Shown here piece by piece: positions 32,952-41,700 of a stretch of 64,000 bases of DNA. How positions within the stretch are numbered: position 1 is the stretch's first letter; every line of letters begins with the position of its first letter. The stretch is from JAOUEA01 sp963734685 (lineage in GTDB: Bacteria > Actinomycetota > UBA4738 > HRBIN12): NCBI GenBank assembly GCA_963734685.1, contig CAVTIC010000007.1, forward strand, positions 1,054,001-1,118,000. The letters run 5' to 3'. The notes below the pieces were generated by a model. The model did not search any database and had not been told where the DNA came from. It saw only the letters and a list, made by a program, of their open reading frames with translations. The position numbers and the translations under genes were made by a program.

Positions 32952-33911
32952 ATGAGGACACATCGGCTGGGAGCGAAGGGGCCCGATTTGTCGGTCGTCG
33001 GCTACGGCGCGTGGGAGGCGGGGGGCACGGCCTGGGGGCCGAACGCGTCGGACGTGTCCGTGATCGAGGCGATGCGGGCCGCCCTCGACGCCGGCATCAA
33101 CTGGATCGACACGGCGGAGGTGTACGGGGACGGCGTGTCGGAGTCCCTGGTGGGCCGCGCGATCGCCGCCCGTCGCGACGAGGTGATCGTGGCGTCGAAG
33201 GTTGCTCCCGGATCGGAGGGCTCCGGCTTCCGCCCGGAGCAGATCCGTACCGCGTGCGACGCCTCGCTCGATCGACTGGGCACCGACGCGGTCGACCTCT
33301 ACCAGCTGCACTGGCCCGACTCGCGTGGCACGCCGGTCGAGGAGTCGTGGGGTGCGATGGCCGAGCTGCAGGACGGCGGCAAGGTTCGTTGGATCGGCGT
33401 GTCGAACTTCGACCGCGCCCTGATCGAGCGGTGCGAGGCGATCCGCCACGTCGACTCGCTGCAACCGGAGTTCTCGATGCTGCATCGGGACGAAGCCGAC
33501 CTGATCGCCTGGTGCGGTGAGCAGGGCACCGGAGTCCTCAGCTATGGGCCGCTCGCGTTCGGGCTCCTCACCGGTGCGATCACCCCCGAGACGACGTTCC
33601 CCCGGGGGGACTGGCGCGGTGAGGAGAGCGAGCCGAGCCCCGACGAGGTCGCCCTGTTCAGCCCCGACGTGCTCCCGAAGGCCCTCGCCGTGGTGGACCG
33701 GCTCCGACCGATCGCGGAGCGGCTCGATGCGACCCTCCCACAGCTCGCGCTCGCATGGAACGTGCACCAGTCCGGCGTGACAGCCGCGATCGCCGGTAGC
33801 CGGAACCCCGATCACGTGCGGTCCAACGCCGCCGCAGGCGATCTCGTCCTCGACGGAGAGACCTTGGCGGAGCTGGACGCCGTCGTCGGCGGGCTCCGTC
33901 TGACCGGCTAA
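32952..33911 (+). CDS. Aldo/keto reductase
   Basis: 319 residues: MRTHRLGAKGPDLSVVGYGAWEAGG, NWIDTAEVYGDGVSE (catalytic Asp and Tyr), IVASKVAP (catalytic Lys), VDLYQLHWPDSRG (His), and the NADP-binding C-terminus (TAAIAGSRNPDHVRSNAAAGD). Substrate unknown. Start ATG is 6 nt after TAGATT (32940-32945), leaderless. Its TAA stop overlaps the convergent cNMP-binding gene by sharing CTAA. Confidence 0.95.
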   Translation: MRTHRLGAKGPDLSVVGYGAWEAGGTAWGPNASDVSVIEAMRAALDAGINWIDTAEVYGDGVSESLVGRAIAARRDEVIVASKVAPGSEGSGFRPEQIRTACDASLDRLGTDAVDLYQLHWPDSRGTPVEESWGAMAELQDGGKVRWIGVSNFDRALIERCEAIRHVDSLQPEFSMLHRDEADLIAWCGEQGTGVLSYGPLAFGLLTGAITPETTFPRGDWRGEESEPSPDEVALFSPDVLPKALAVVDRLRPIAERLDATLPQLALAWNVHQSGVTAAIAGSRNPDHVRSNAAAGDLVLDGETLAELDAVVGGLRLTG

Positions 33912-34411
33912 CGCCGACCGGCGTCCCGCTGGACCTGCCGCAGCCGGCGGACGATGCCGTCCAGCAGCTTCAGCGTGACCTGCGGCTCGTCGCGGAGCAA
34001 CGCCATCAGATGTCGACGGAACAACCGCAGCACCCGTAGCGGGGTCACGGCGACGACCGAGGCCGACCGCGGTTGCGCATCGATCGCCGCCAGCTCTCCG
34101 AAGAAGTCACCCGGGAGCACGGTGCCCACCTTCCGACTCCCTCGGAGCACCTTGCCCTCGCCCTCGAGCACCACGAAGAGCGTCTCCCCGAGGTCACCCT
34201 CTCGCACGACGGCCTCGCCGGGAGCGAACGTGAGCTCGTCGGTGTCGGCGGCCAGGCGCTGGAGATGCTTCTTCGAGAAGTCCGAGAACATCGGGACACC
34301 GGCGAGGGCCGCTGCCGACTGACGCTTCGTGCGCCGCATCGCCTGTTCGGGCCGGCGGGCACCCTTGCGCCCGGACTCACGTCGAAGCATGTCGGGGAAG
34401 CTCTGACTCAT
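33908..34411 (-). CDS. Cyclic nucleotide-binding domain protein without DNA-binding domain
   Basis: 167 residues. A basic N-terminus, then the cNMP beta-roll: FAPGEAVVREGDLGETLFVVLEGEGKVLRGSRKVGTVLPGDFFGELAAIDAQPRSASVVAV (PGDFFGELA and the Arg of the phosphate-binding cassette). It ends in RLFRRHLMALLRDEPQVTLKLLDGIVRRLRQ and lacks a Crp helix-turn-helix, so not a classical Crp regulator. Leaderless start: TAGGCT at 34419-34424, 7 nt upstream. Confidence 0.88.
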   Translation of the reverse strand: MSQSFPDMLRRESGRKGARRPEQAMRRTKRQSAAALAGVPMFSDFSKKHLQRLAADTDELTFAPGEAVVREGDLGETLFVVLEGEGKVLRGSRKVGTVLPGDFFGELAAIDAQPRSASVVAVTPLRVLRLFRRHLMALLRDEPQVTLKLLDGIVRRLRQVQRDAGRR

Positions 34412-34418
34412 GAGACGC

Positions 34419-34424
34419 AGCCTA
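34419..34424 (-). promoter_or_regulatory. Leaderless -10 (TAGGCT), cNMP-binding protein
   Basis: Ends 7 nt before ATG 34411; divergent from the metH promoter. Confidence 0.55.
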
Positions 34425-34541
34425 CCCCGCCGTCGGGTCGGCGAGCCAACGGCCTCCCGTCATGTGGGGGATCGGCGGTCGGCCGCGGTCGCTCCTCGAT
34501 CGCCCGAGCCCGCGCGTGTGGCCGGTCGCAGGGGCCGCCGC

Positions 34542-34547
34542 TAGGGT
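34542..34547 (+). promoter_or_regulatory. Leaderless -10 (TAGGGT), metH
   Basis: Ends 7 nt before ATG 34555. Confidence 0.55.
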
Positions 34548-34554
34548 GAGACGG

Positions 34555-37500
34555 ATGGACACCCGCGCGCGCATCGAGGGCCTGCTCAGCAGCAGGATCG
34601 CCGTGCTCGACGGCGCATGGGGGGTGCTGCTCCAGGGGCGTGGGCTGACCGAGGAGGAGTTCCGTGGCGAGCGGTTCGCCGACCACGACCACGACGTCAA
34701 GGGCGACCCGGATCTGCTCAACATCACCCGGCCTCAGGTCGTGGCCGAGGTGCACGACGCGTACTTCGCGGCCGGCGCCGACATCGCCACCACGAACACG
34801 TTCACCGCGACCTCGTTCGGCCAGCGCGACTACGGCCTCGAGGCCGCCGTCGTCGACATGAACCGCGAGGGCGCCCGGCTCGCGCGGGACGCCGCCGACC
34901 GCGCCGGGGGCGAGCGATTCGTCGCCGGATCGATCGGGCCGCTCAACGTGACGCTCTCCCTCTCGCCCAAGGTCGACGATCCCAGCTTCCGTGCGGTCAC
35001 GTTCGACGAGGTGGTCGAGGCCTACGCCGAGCAGATGCGCGCGCTCGAGGATGGCGGGGTCGACCTGCTGCTGATCGAGACGATCTTCGACACGCTGAAC
35101 GCGAAGGCCGCGGTGGCCGCGGCGAAGGCGGCGGTACCGGGCCTCCCGCTCTGGATAAGCGTCACCGTCGTCGACCGGAGCGGCCGTACCCTCTCGGGCC
35201 AGACCGTCGAGGCGTTCTGGACCTCGATCGAGCACGCCGATCCGGTCGTGGTGGGCATCAACTGCTCGCTCGGCGCGGCCGAGATGCGCCCCTACGTCGA
35301 GGCGTTCGCCCGCATCGCCGACGCGCCGGTCGCGTGCTACCCCAACGCCGGTTTGCCGAACGCGTTCGGCGGCTACGACGAGACGCCCGAGGTCACGAGC
35401 GGTCTCCTCCGCGAGTTCGCAGAGGGGGGCCTCGTGAACATCGTGGGCGGCTGCTGCGGCACGACCCCCGACCACACGATGGCGATCGCCGCGGCCGTGC
35501 GCGACCTCACGCCGCGCGCGGTGCCCTCGTTCCACGACCGGGTGCCGACATACAGCGGGCTCGAGCCGTTCGCGATCCACAGCGACACCGGGTTCGTGAT
35601 GGTCGGCGAGCGTCAGAACGTGACCGGGTCGGCGAAGTTCCGCCGCCTGATCGAGTCGGGCGACTTCGAGGCCGCGGTCGAGGTCGCGCTCGACCAGGTG
35701 CGGTCGGGCGCCAACATGCTCGATGTGAACATGGACGCCGACCTGCTCGACGGCGAGGCGGCCATGACCCGGTTCCTCAACATGATCGCCGTCGAGCCCG
35801 AGATCGCGCGTGTGCCGCTGATGATCGACTCCTCCCGATGGGAGACGATCCTCGCCGGCCTGAAGTGCGTGCAAGGCAAGGGCGTCGTGAACTCGATCAG
35901 CTTGAAGGAAGGCGAGGCCGACTTCCTCGAGAAGGCACGCATGATCAGGACCTACGGTGCTGCCGTGGTCGTGATGTGCTTCGACGAGAAGGGGCAGGCC
36001 GACACCGTCCAGCGGAAGGTCGAGATCGCCGCACGTTCCATCCGGCTGCTCGCCGACGACGCGGGCTACGACCCCACCGATATCATCATCGACCCGAACA
36101 TCCTCGCGGTCGCGACGGGACTCGAGGAGCACGCGGAGTACGCGAAGGCGTTCATCGAGGCCACGCGCGAGATCAAGCGCGCGCACCCGGACGTGCGGGT
36201 CTCGGGCGGGGTGTCGAACCTGAGCTTCGCGTTCCGGGGGAACGAACCCGTCCGCCGCGCGATCCACTCCGCCTTCCTCTATCACGCGATCGCAGCCGGG
36301 CTCGACATGGCGATCGTCAACGCCGGTCAGCTCGAGGTCTACGAGGACATCCCGAAGGACCTGCTCGAGCACGTCGAAGACATCATCTTCAACCGCCGCG
36401 ACGACGCGACCGAGCGCATGGTCGCGTTCGCCGACACCGTGAAGGGCGGAGGGTTGGCGCGCGAGGACGACCTCACGTGGCGCGAGGGCTCGGTCGAGGA
36501 CCGGCTGGCCCACGCCCTCGTGCACGGCATCGTCGACTACATCGTCGAGGACACCGAGGAGGCCCGCCAGGGCTACGACCGCCCTCTCGAGGTGATCGAG
36601 GGCCCGCTGATGAACGGCATGCAGATCGTGGGCGACCTGTTCGGTGCCGGAAAGATGTTCCTGCCCCAGGTCGTGAAGTCGGCCCGGGCGATGAAGAAGG
36701 CCGTGGCGTACCTCGAGCCCTACATGGAAGAGGAGAAGCGCACGCTCGGCCCGGCTGCCGGCCGCGCCCAGGGCACGCTCGTGACCGCGACGGTCAAGGG
36801 CGACGTGCATGATATCGGCAAGAACATCGTCGGGGTGGTGCTCGGCTGCAACAACTACCGGGTGATCGATCTGGGAGTGATGGCGCCGGCGGAACTGATC
36901 CTCGACACGGCCGTCGCCGAGCGGGCGGACATCGTGGGGCTCTCCGGGCTGATCACACCGTCGCTCACCGAGATGGTGAACGTGGCGACCGAGATGAAGC
37001 GCCGGGGCATGCACCTGCCGCTGTTGATCGGCGGCGCGACGACCTCACGCCAGCACACCGCGGTGAAGATCGCGCCTGCCTACGAGGAACCCGTCGTGCA
37101 CGTCGTCGACGCCTCACGCGTGGTCGGTGTCGTCTCGAAGCTCCTCGACACCGAGCGCAAGGCCGAGCTGGACGCACAGAACCGCGTCGACCAGGCGCGG
37201 CTGCGCGACCTGCATGCGGAGCGGGAGCGCACGCCCTTGCTGCCCTACCGCAAGGCGCTCGCGAACAGAACCCCGATCGAGTGGCGCGCCGACGACGTGC
37301 CTCCCCCGCCGTTCACCGGCGCGCAGGTCGTGGAACCCTCGCTCGCCGAGCTGCGCGAGGTGATCGACTGGACGTTCTTCTTCACCGCATGGGAGCTGAA
37401 AGGCCGGTACCCACGGATCCTCGACCACCCGCACCAGGGCGAGGCGGCGCGCGAGCTCTTCGAGCACGGGAACGAGCTGCTCGATGCGATCGTCGCCGAC

Positions 37501-38193
37501 CGATCGGTGCAGGCCCGCGGCGTCTACGGCTTCTGGCCCGCACAGGCCGAAGGCGACGACATCGTGCTCGACTCGGGGGTGGTCTTCCCGATGCTGCGCC
37601 AGCAGGTCGACCACGGCGAGGACGACGAGCGCCCCAACCGCTCGCTCGCCGACTTCGTCGCGCCTCCCGAGAGCGGACTCACCGATCACATCGGCGGGTT
37701 CGCGGTCACCGCCGGCATCGGCGCCGACGAGCTCGCGAAGACGTTCGAGGCCGATCACGACGACTACCGCGCGATCATGGTGAAGGCGCTCGCGGATCGC
37801 CTCGCGGAGGCGTTCGCCGAGTGGCTGCATCGGGAGGTGCGGCGGACATGGTACGCCCCCGACGAGTCGCTCAGCGGCGAGGACCTGCTCGAGGAGCGCT
37901 ACCGCGGCATCCGCCCCGCCTTCGGGTATCCCGCGTGTCCCGACCACACCGAGAAACGCACGCTCTTCGACCTGCTCGGCGCCCGCGACCAGGGCATGGA
38001 TCTCACCACATCCTGCGCGATGACCCCCGGGGCGACCGTCGCCGGGCTCTACTTCGGGCACCCCCTTGCCCGGTACTTCAACGTCGGCCGGCTCGGCAAG
38101 GACCAGGTCGAGGACTACGCCCGCAGGAAAGGCCAGAGCCTCGCCGAGACCGAACGCTGGCTCCGCGAGAACCTCGCGTACGAACCGGAGTGA
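34555..38193 (+). CDS. metH: Cobalamin-dependent methionine synthase
   Basis: 1212 residues, all four modules in order. Homocysteine domain with zinc cysteines in GINCSLGAAEMRPY (about 236) and GGCCGTTPDH (about 298). Folate (pterin) domain FVMVGERQNVTGSAKFRRLIESGD (about 346). Cobalamin domain KGDVHDIGKNIVGVVLGCNNYRVIDLG (His ligand about 752). SAM activation domain ending in RYRGIRPAFGYPACPDHTEK (about 1117). Makes methionine from homocysteine and methyl-THF. Leaderless start at ATG 34555, 7 nt after TAGGGT; no cobalamin riboswitch seen upstream. Confidence 0.97.
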   Translation: MDTRARIEGLLSSRIAVLDGAWGVLLQGRGLTEEEFRGERFADHDHDVKGDPDLLNITRPQVVAEVHDAYFAAGADIATTNTFTATSFGQRDYGLEAAVVDMNREGARLARDAADRAGGERFVAGSIGPLNVTLSLSPKVDDPSFRAVTFDEVVEAYAEQMRALEDGGVDLLLIETIFDTLNAKAAVAAAKAAVPGLPLWISVTVVDRSGRTLSGQTVEAFWTSIEHADPVVVGINCSLGAAEMRPYVEAFARIADAPVACYPNAGLPNAFGGYDETPEVTSGLLREFAEGGLVNIVGGCCGTTPDHTMAIAAAVRDLTPRAVPSFHDRVPTYSGLEPFAIHSDTGFVMVGERQNVTGSAKFRRLIESGDFEAAVEVALDQVRSGANMLDVNMDADLLDGEAAMTRFLNMIAVEPEIARVPLMIDSSRWETILAGLKCVQGKGVVNSISLKEGEADFLEKARMIRTYGAAVVVMCFDEKGQADTVQRKVEIAARSIRLLADDAGYDPTDIIIDPNILAVATGLEEHAEYAKAFIEATREIKRAHPDVRVSGGVSNLSFAFRGNEPVRRAIHSAFLYHAIAAGLDMAIVNAGQLEVYEDIPKDLLEHVEDIIFNRRDDATERMVAFADTVKGGGLAREDDLTWREGSVEDRLAHALVHGIVDYIVEDTEEARQGYDRPLEVIEGPLMNGMQIVGDLFGAGKMFLPQVVKSARAMKKAVAYLEPYMEEEKRTLGPAAGRAQGTLVTATVKGDVHDIGKNIVGVVLGCNNYRVIDLGVMAPAELILDTAVAERADIVGLSGLITPSLTEMVNVATEMKRRGMHLPLLIGGATTSRQHTAVKIAPAYEEPVVHVVDASRVVGVVSKLLDTERKAELDAQNRVDQARLRDLHAERERTPLLPYRKALANRTPIEWRADDVPPPPFTGAQVVEPSLAELREVIDWTFFFTAWELKGRYPRILDHPHQGEAARELFEHGNELLDAIVADRSVQARGVYGFWPAQAEGDDIVLDSGVVFPMLRQQVDHGEDDERPNRSLADFVAPPESGLTDHIGGFAVTAGIGADELAKTFEADHDDYRAIMVKALADRLAEAFAEWLHREVRRTWYAPDESLSGEDLLEERYRGIRPAFGYPACPDHTEKRTLFDLLGARDQGMDLTTSCAMTPGATVAGLYFGHPLARYFNVGRLGKDQVEDYARRKGQSLAETERWLRENLAYEPE

Positions 38194-38246
38194 CCTCGAG
38201 CCCCGAGCAGGCCGCGGCGGTGCGCGGAGCCGTTCGAACACGCTGG

Positions 38247-38252
38247 TAGCGT
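38247..38252 (+). promoter_or_regulatory. Leaderless -10 (TAGCGT), aminotransferase
   Basis: Ends 7 nt before ATG 38260. Confidence 0.55.
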
Positions 38253-38259
38253 CGAAGCC

Positions 38260-39516
38260 ATGACCAGCTTCTGGCACCCCTTCGCCGACATGGGCATCGT
38301 CGGGTCGAACGGCGCGACCACGATCGTGCGCGGTGAAGGCGCCTACGTCGTCGACGACACCGGCCGGCGCTACCTCGATGCGACCGCCTCGCTCTGGTAC
38401 TGCAACGTCGGTTGGGGGCGCACCGAGATCGCGGAGGCCGTCGCCGTGCAGATGCGCGAGCTGCCCACGTACTCCGCGTTCGGCGACCTCACCAACCGCC
38501 CCGCTGAGGCTCTCGCGGAGCTCGTGGCCTCGCTCGCGCCGGTCGCGGACTCGAAGGTCTTCCTCACGAGCGGCGGCTCGGACTCGATCGACACCGCCAC
38601 GAAGATGGCGCGGCGCTACTGGCAACTGCGTGGCAAGCCCGGGCGCACCGTGCTGATCCGGCGGGAGAAGGCCTACCACGGCATGCACACGGCGGGCACC
38701 TCGCTGGCCGGGATCCCGGCGAACGCGATCGGTCACGGGGAGCTGATCGAGGACGTCACCGAGGTTCCATGGAACGACGCGGACGCGCTCCGCGCCGCGA
38801 TCGAGGCCGACGGGCACGACCGGGTCGCCGCGTTCTTCTGCGAGCCGGTCATCGGCGCCGGCGGCGTCTTCCCTCCTCCGCCCGGCTACTTGGAGGCGGC
38901 GCGTATGGTCTGCCGTGAGTCGGGCGTGCTGTTCGTGGCCGACGAGGTGATCACTGGCTTCGGCCGCACCGGCGACTGGTTCGCCTCCAAGCGGTTCGGA
39001 CTCGATCCCGACATCGTCACGTGTGCCAAGGGCATCACGAGCGGGTACCTGCCGATGGGGGGCGTGATCGCCGCCCCGTGGGTTGCCGAGCCCTTCTGGA
39101 AGCCGGGCGCAGGCTTGTGGCGACACGGCTACACGTACAGCGGCCATGCGACGGTCGCCGCCGCGGCGCTCGCCAACCTTGGCATCATGGAGCGCGAGGA
39201 CCTCTGCGGGCGGGCGCTGAAGCTCGAGACCCCCCTGCTCGAGGCGTTGCAGCCCCTCGCCGACCACGAGCTGGTCGAGGAGGTGCGCGGCGGGATCGGC
39301 GTGCTCGCCGCCGTGAACCTTCGCCAGGACCTCGTCGCCGACGATCCCGGGCTCCCAGCGCGGCTCGCCATGGCGTGCCGGGACGCCGGCATGCTGGTCC
39401 GTCCGCTGGTGTCCGGCGCGGTCGCGGTGTCACCGCCACTGGTGATCGGTGCGGACGAGATCGCGGAGATCGCCGAGGCGTTCCGGGCGGGGCTCGACGC
39501 CGTCGCGGCGGCCTGA
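38260..39516 (+). CDS. Class III PLP-dependent aminotransferase
   Basis: 418 residues. TSFWHPFADMG at the N-terminus, YLDATASLWYCNVGWGRTEIAEAV, FLTSGGSDSIDTATKMARRYW, catalytic region VADEVITGFGRTGDWFASKRFGLDPDIVTCAKGITSGYLPMGGV with the Schiff-base Lys in AKGITSGY. Substrate could be an omega-amino acid, a polyamine or beta-alanine; BioA-type N-terminus (FWHPF) is suggestive but not decisive. Leaderless start, TAGCGT at 38247-38252 ends 7 nt upstream. Confidence 0.9.
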   Translation: MTSFWHPFADMGIVGSNGATTIVRGEGAYVVDDTGRRYLDATASLWYCNVGWGRTEIAEAVAVQMRELPTYSAFGDLTNRPAEALAELVASLAPVADSKVFLTSGGSDSIDTATKMARRYWQLRGKPGRTVLIRREKAYHGMHTAGTSLAGIPANAIGHGELIEDVTEVPWNDADALRAAIEADGHDRVAAFFCEPVIGAGGVFPPPPGYLEAARMVCRESGVLFVADEVITGFGRTGDWFASKRFGLDPDIVTCAKGITSGYLPMGGVIAAPWVAEPFWKPGAGLWRHGYTYSGHATVAAAALANLGIMEREDLCGRALKLETPLLEALQPLADHELVEEVRGGIGVLAAVNLRQDLVADDPGLPARLAMACRDAGMLVRPLVSGAVAVSPPLVIGADEIAEIAEAFRAGLDAVAAA

Positions 39517-39590
39517 ATCGGCGCTCGGCCCGGGTCGAGCCGGTGGCGGCCAGGCCGGCGGGTCAGGGTCGGGCGGTCAGGATCGGCGGC

Positions 39591-39911
39591 TCAGTGGAAC
39601 GAGCTGCCGCAGGCGCAGCCACCCTGCGCCGCAGGGTTGTCGATCGTGAAGCCGGTCTGCTCCAGCGTGTCGACGAAGTCGATCGTCGCCTGCGACAGGT
39701 ACGGCACGCTCATCTTGTCGATCACGAGCCGCACGCCGAACTGCTCCTCGGCCTGGTCCTTCTCGCTGACCTGATCGTCGAGGTACATCGCGTAGCGCAG
39801 CCCGGAGCAGCCTCCGGGCTGCACGGCGACACGAAGGGCGATGTCGTCGCGGCCTTCTTCGGCAAGCAGCTCTTTGACCTTGCCGGCGGCGTTCTCGGTG
39901 AGCGTGATCAT
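39591..39911 (-). CDS. erpA: Iron-sulfur cluster insertion protein (ErpA/IscA type)
   Basis: 106 residues: MITLTENAAGKVKELLAEEGRDDIALRVAVQPGGCSG. The three cluster cysteines are Cys35 and the CxC pair Cys99/Cys101 in GGCACGSSFH. Delivers Fe-S clusters to target proteins and complements the Suf operon. A GGAGG lies just upstream of the ATG, so this gene uses a normal ribosome site. A TAGACT element is seen about 50 bp upstream. Confidence 0.96.
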   Translation of the reverse strand: MITLTENAAGKVKELLAEEGRDDIALRVAVQPGGCSGLRYAMYLDDQVSEKDQAEEQFGVRLVIDKMSVPYLSQATIDFVDTLEQTGFTIDNPAAQGGCACGSSFH

Positions 39912-40012
39912 CGTTCCTCCGGTTCGCGGGGCTGGGTGTCGCGGGGGTTGACCAGGCAAGTCTACCCTCGTCAGGCCGGAAACCCTACCTGCAGGGTCGA
40001 GAACGACCATCG

Positions 40013-40483
40013 TCAGCGGACGGCGAGGTCGACGACGGCGGCGCCGCTCACCCGCACCAGCTCCCCGGGCGTGAGCGGGAACACCGCGTCGGGCGTGCCG
40101 GCGGCGGCCCATACCTCGTCGTGACCGAGCAGGTCCTCGTCGCAGAACGCGCGCACCCGGTCGGTGTGACCGAACGGCGGGGTGCCACCCACGGCGAACC
40201 CGGTCGCCGCCCGGGCCTCCTCGGGGGTGGCACGCCGTGCTTCGCCGGCCCCCGCCGCCGCCGCGAGCTTGGCCTCGTCGACGCGGTTGGAGCCCGACGT
40301 GAGCGCGAGCACGGGAGCATCGTCGGCCATGAAGACCAGCGACTTCACGATCTGCCCCACGTCGCAGCCGATCGCCCGCGCCGCGTCATCTGCGGTCTTC
40401 GTCCCTACCGGGAATCGCCGTGTCTCCGGATGCAGCCCCAGGACGCCCGCGGCCTCGGCGAACCGGTCCATCGCGCCGCTCAT
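40013..40483 (-). CDS. YbaK/EbsC-family aminoacyl-tRNA deacylase
   Basis: 156 residues: QIVKSLVFMADDAPVLALTSGSNRVDEAKLAAAAG and TGFAVGGTPPFGHTDRV, with the catalytic-type GGxxPFG loop, match the YbaK/ProX editing fold, which hydrolyses mischarged tRNAs such as Cys-tRNA(Pro). Its ATG-start overlaps the preceding glycerate kinase gene stop (40480-40483). Confidence 0.93.
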   Translation of the reverse strand: MSGAMDRFAEAAGVLGLHPETRRFPVGTKTADDAARAIGCDVGQIVKSLVFMADDAPVLALTSGSNRVDEAKLAAAAGAGEARRATPEEARAATGFAVGGTPPFGHTDRVRAFCDEDLLGHDEVWAAAGTPDAVFPLTPGELVRVSGAAVVDLAVR

Positions 40484-41610
40484 CCGAATGATCCCGTCAG
40501 ATCGCTAGCGCGCGAGGCGAGATCCCGGGTGGCATCTCCGAGCGCGAGCCGCGCGTCGGTCAGCGCGGCTCGCTCCCCGACCCGCTCGACGAGCGAAACC
40601 ACCGGTACGCCCCGCGGCGCGATCGAGGCTCGTCCGCACACGATCACGGCCGGCACGCCGGCGAGCTCACATGCCCCGAGGACACCTGCGGGGACCTTGC
40701 CGTGCAGCGATTGTTCATCGAGCGAGCCTTCCCCCGTGATCACCAGGTCGGCCCGCGCGATGCGATCGGAGAGGTTCACGGCGTCCATCACCACCTCGAC
40801 GCCCGGGCGAAGGTGTGCCCCGCAGAAGGCCATCAGCCCGAACCCGAGCCCACCCGCCGCCCCGGCGCCCGGCTCATCCTTCAGCGCGACACCGAGATCG
40901 CGCTCGACGATCGCGGCCAGGTGCCCGAGCGCGTGGTCGAGCATCGAGATGTCGGCGGGGCCGGCCCCCTTCTGCGGCCCGTACACGGCGCTCGCGCCCG
41001 CGGGACCCGTGAGCGGGTTGTTCACATCGCACGCGCCGGCGACCGAGACCCGGGCGAGCCCCGGATGCATCCCGGACAGGTCGATGCGCGCGAGATCCAC
41101 CAGGGCCGCGCCCCCGTCGGCGATCGGGTTTCCGGCGCCGTCGAGGAAGCGCGCCCCGAGCGAGGCGGCCATGCCCGCGCCTCCGTCGTTCGTCGCGCTC
41201 CCGCCGATGCAGACGACGAGGCGGCCGACCTCGGCATCGATCGCCCTCGCCATGAGCTCGCCGGTCCCCCGCGTCGTCGCGCGCAGCGGATCCCGTCGCC
41301 GCGCATCCAACGCTGCCAGACCGGACGCGGTGGCCATCTCCACCACCCCGACCCTGCCGTCGGGCCCCTCGGCTACGCCGTAGGCGGCGTCGACAGGGTC
41401 GCCGAGGGGCCCGGCGACCGTCGCGGGCTCGATCCGGCCACCCAGCGCCTCGACGAGCGCCCCCATCGTTCCCTCGCCGCCGTCGGCCATCGGCACGAGC
41501 TCGAGTTCGTCGTCCGGCCGCTCTCGGTGCCACCCGGACGCCATGGCCTCGGCCGCCTGACGTGCGGTCAGCGTTCCGCGGAACTTGTCGGGGGCGAGCA
41601 GGATGCGCAC
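40480..41610 (-). CDS. Glycerate kinase
   Basis: 376 residues of the GK-type (GarK/GlxK) family: MRILLAPDKFRGTLTARQAAEAMASGW, LVPMADGGEGTMGALVEALGG, LVVCIGGSATNDGGAGMAASLGARFLD, DLVITGEGSLDEQSLHGKVPAGV. Phosphorylates glycerate to 2-phosphoglycerate. GTG 41608-41610 is 6 nt after TAGCAT (41617-41622), leaderless. Cotranslated with YbaK. Confidence 0.95.
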   Translation of the reverse strand: MRILLAPDKFRGTLTARQAAEAMASGWHRERPDDELELVPMADGGEGTMGALVEALGGRIEPATVAGPLGDPVDAAYGVAEGPDGRVGVVEMATASGLAALDARRRDPLRATTRGTGELMARAIDAEVGRLVVCIGGSATNDGGAGMAASLGARFLDGAGNPIADGGAALVDLARIDLSGMHPGLARVSVAGACDVNNPLTGPAGASAVYGPQKGAGPADISMLDHALGHLAAIVERDLGVALKDEPGAGAAGGLGFGLMAFCGAHLRPGVEVVMDAVNLSDRIARADLVITGEGSLDEQSLHGKVPAGVLGACELAGVPAVIVCGRASIAPRGVPVVSLVERVGERAALTDARLALGDATRDLASRASDLTGSFG

Positions 41611-41616
41611 GCTCGG

Positions 41617-41622
41617 ATGCTA
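41617..41622 (-). promoter_or_regulatory. Leaderless -10 (TAGCAT), glycerate kinase
   Basis: Ends 6 nt before GTG 41610. Confidence 0.55.
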
Positions 41623-41700
41623 CGCTGCCCGCCGGCCTGCTCGGCACGCGCCGCGCCGAGCACCGTGGATATCGTCGCCGGCCCGTCGAGGAGGACCATC

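Noticed and set aside
34412..34554. Cobalamin riboswitch before metH
   Set aside because: Only 143 bp separate metH from the divergent gene, both starts look leaderless, and no B12-box was seen.
34408..37014. 868-codon minus-strand frame
   Set aside because: Antisense to metH; Asp/His/Arg-rich shadow with no domain.
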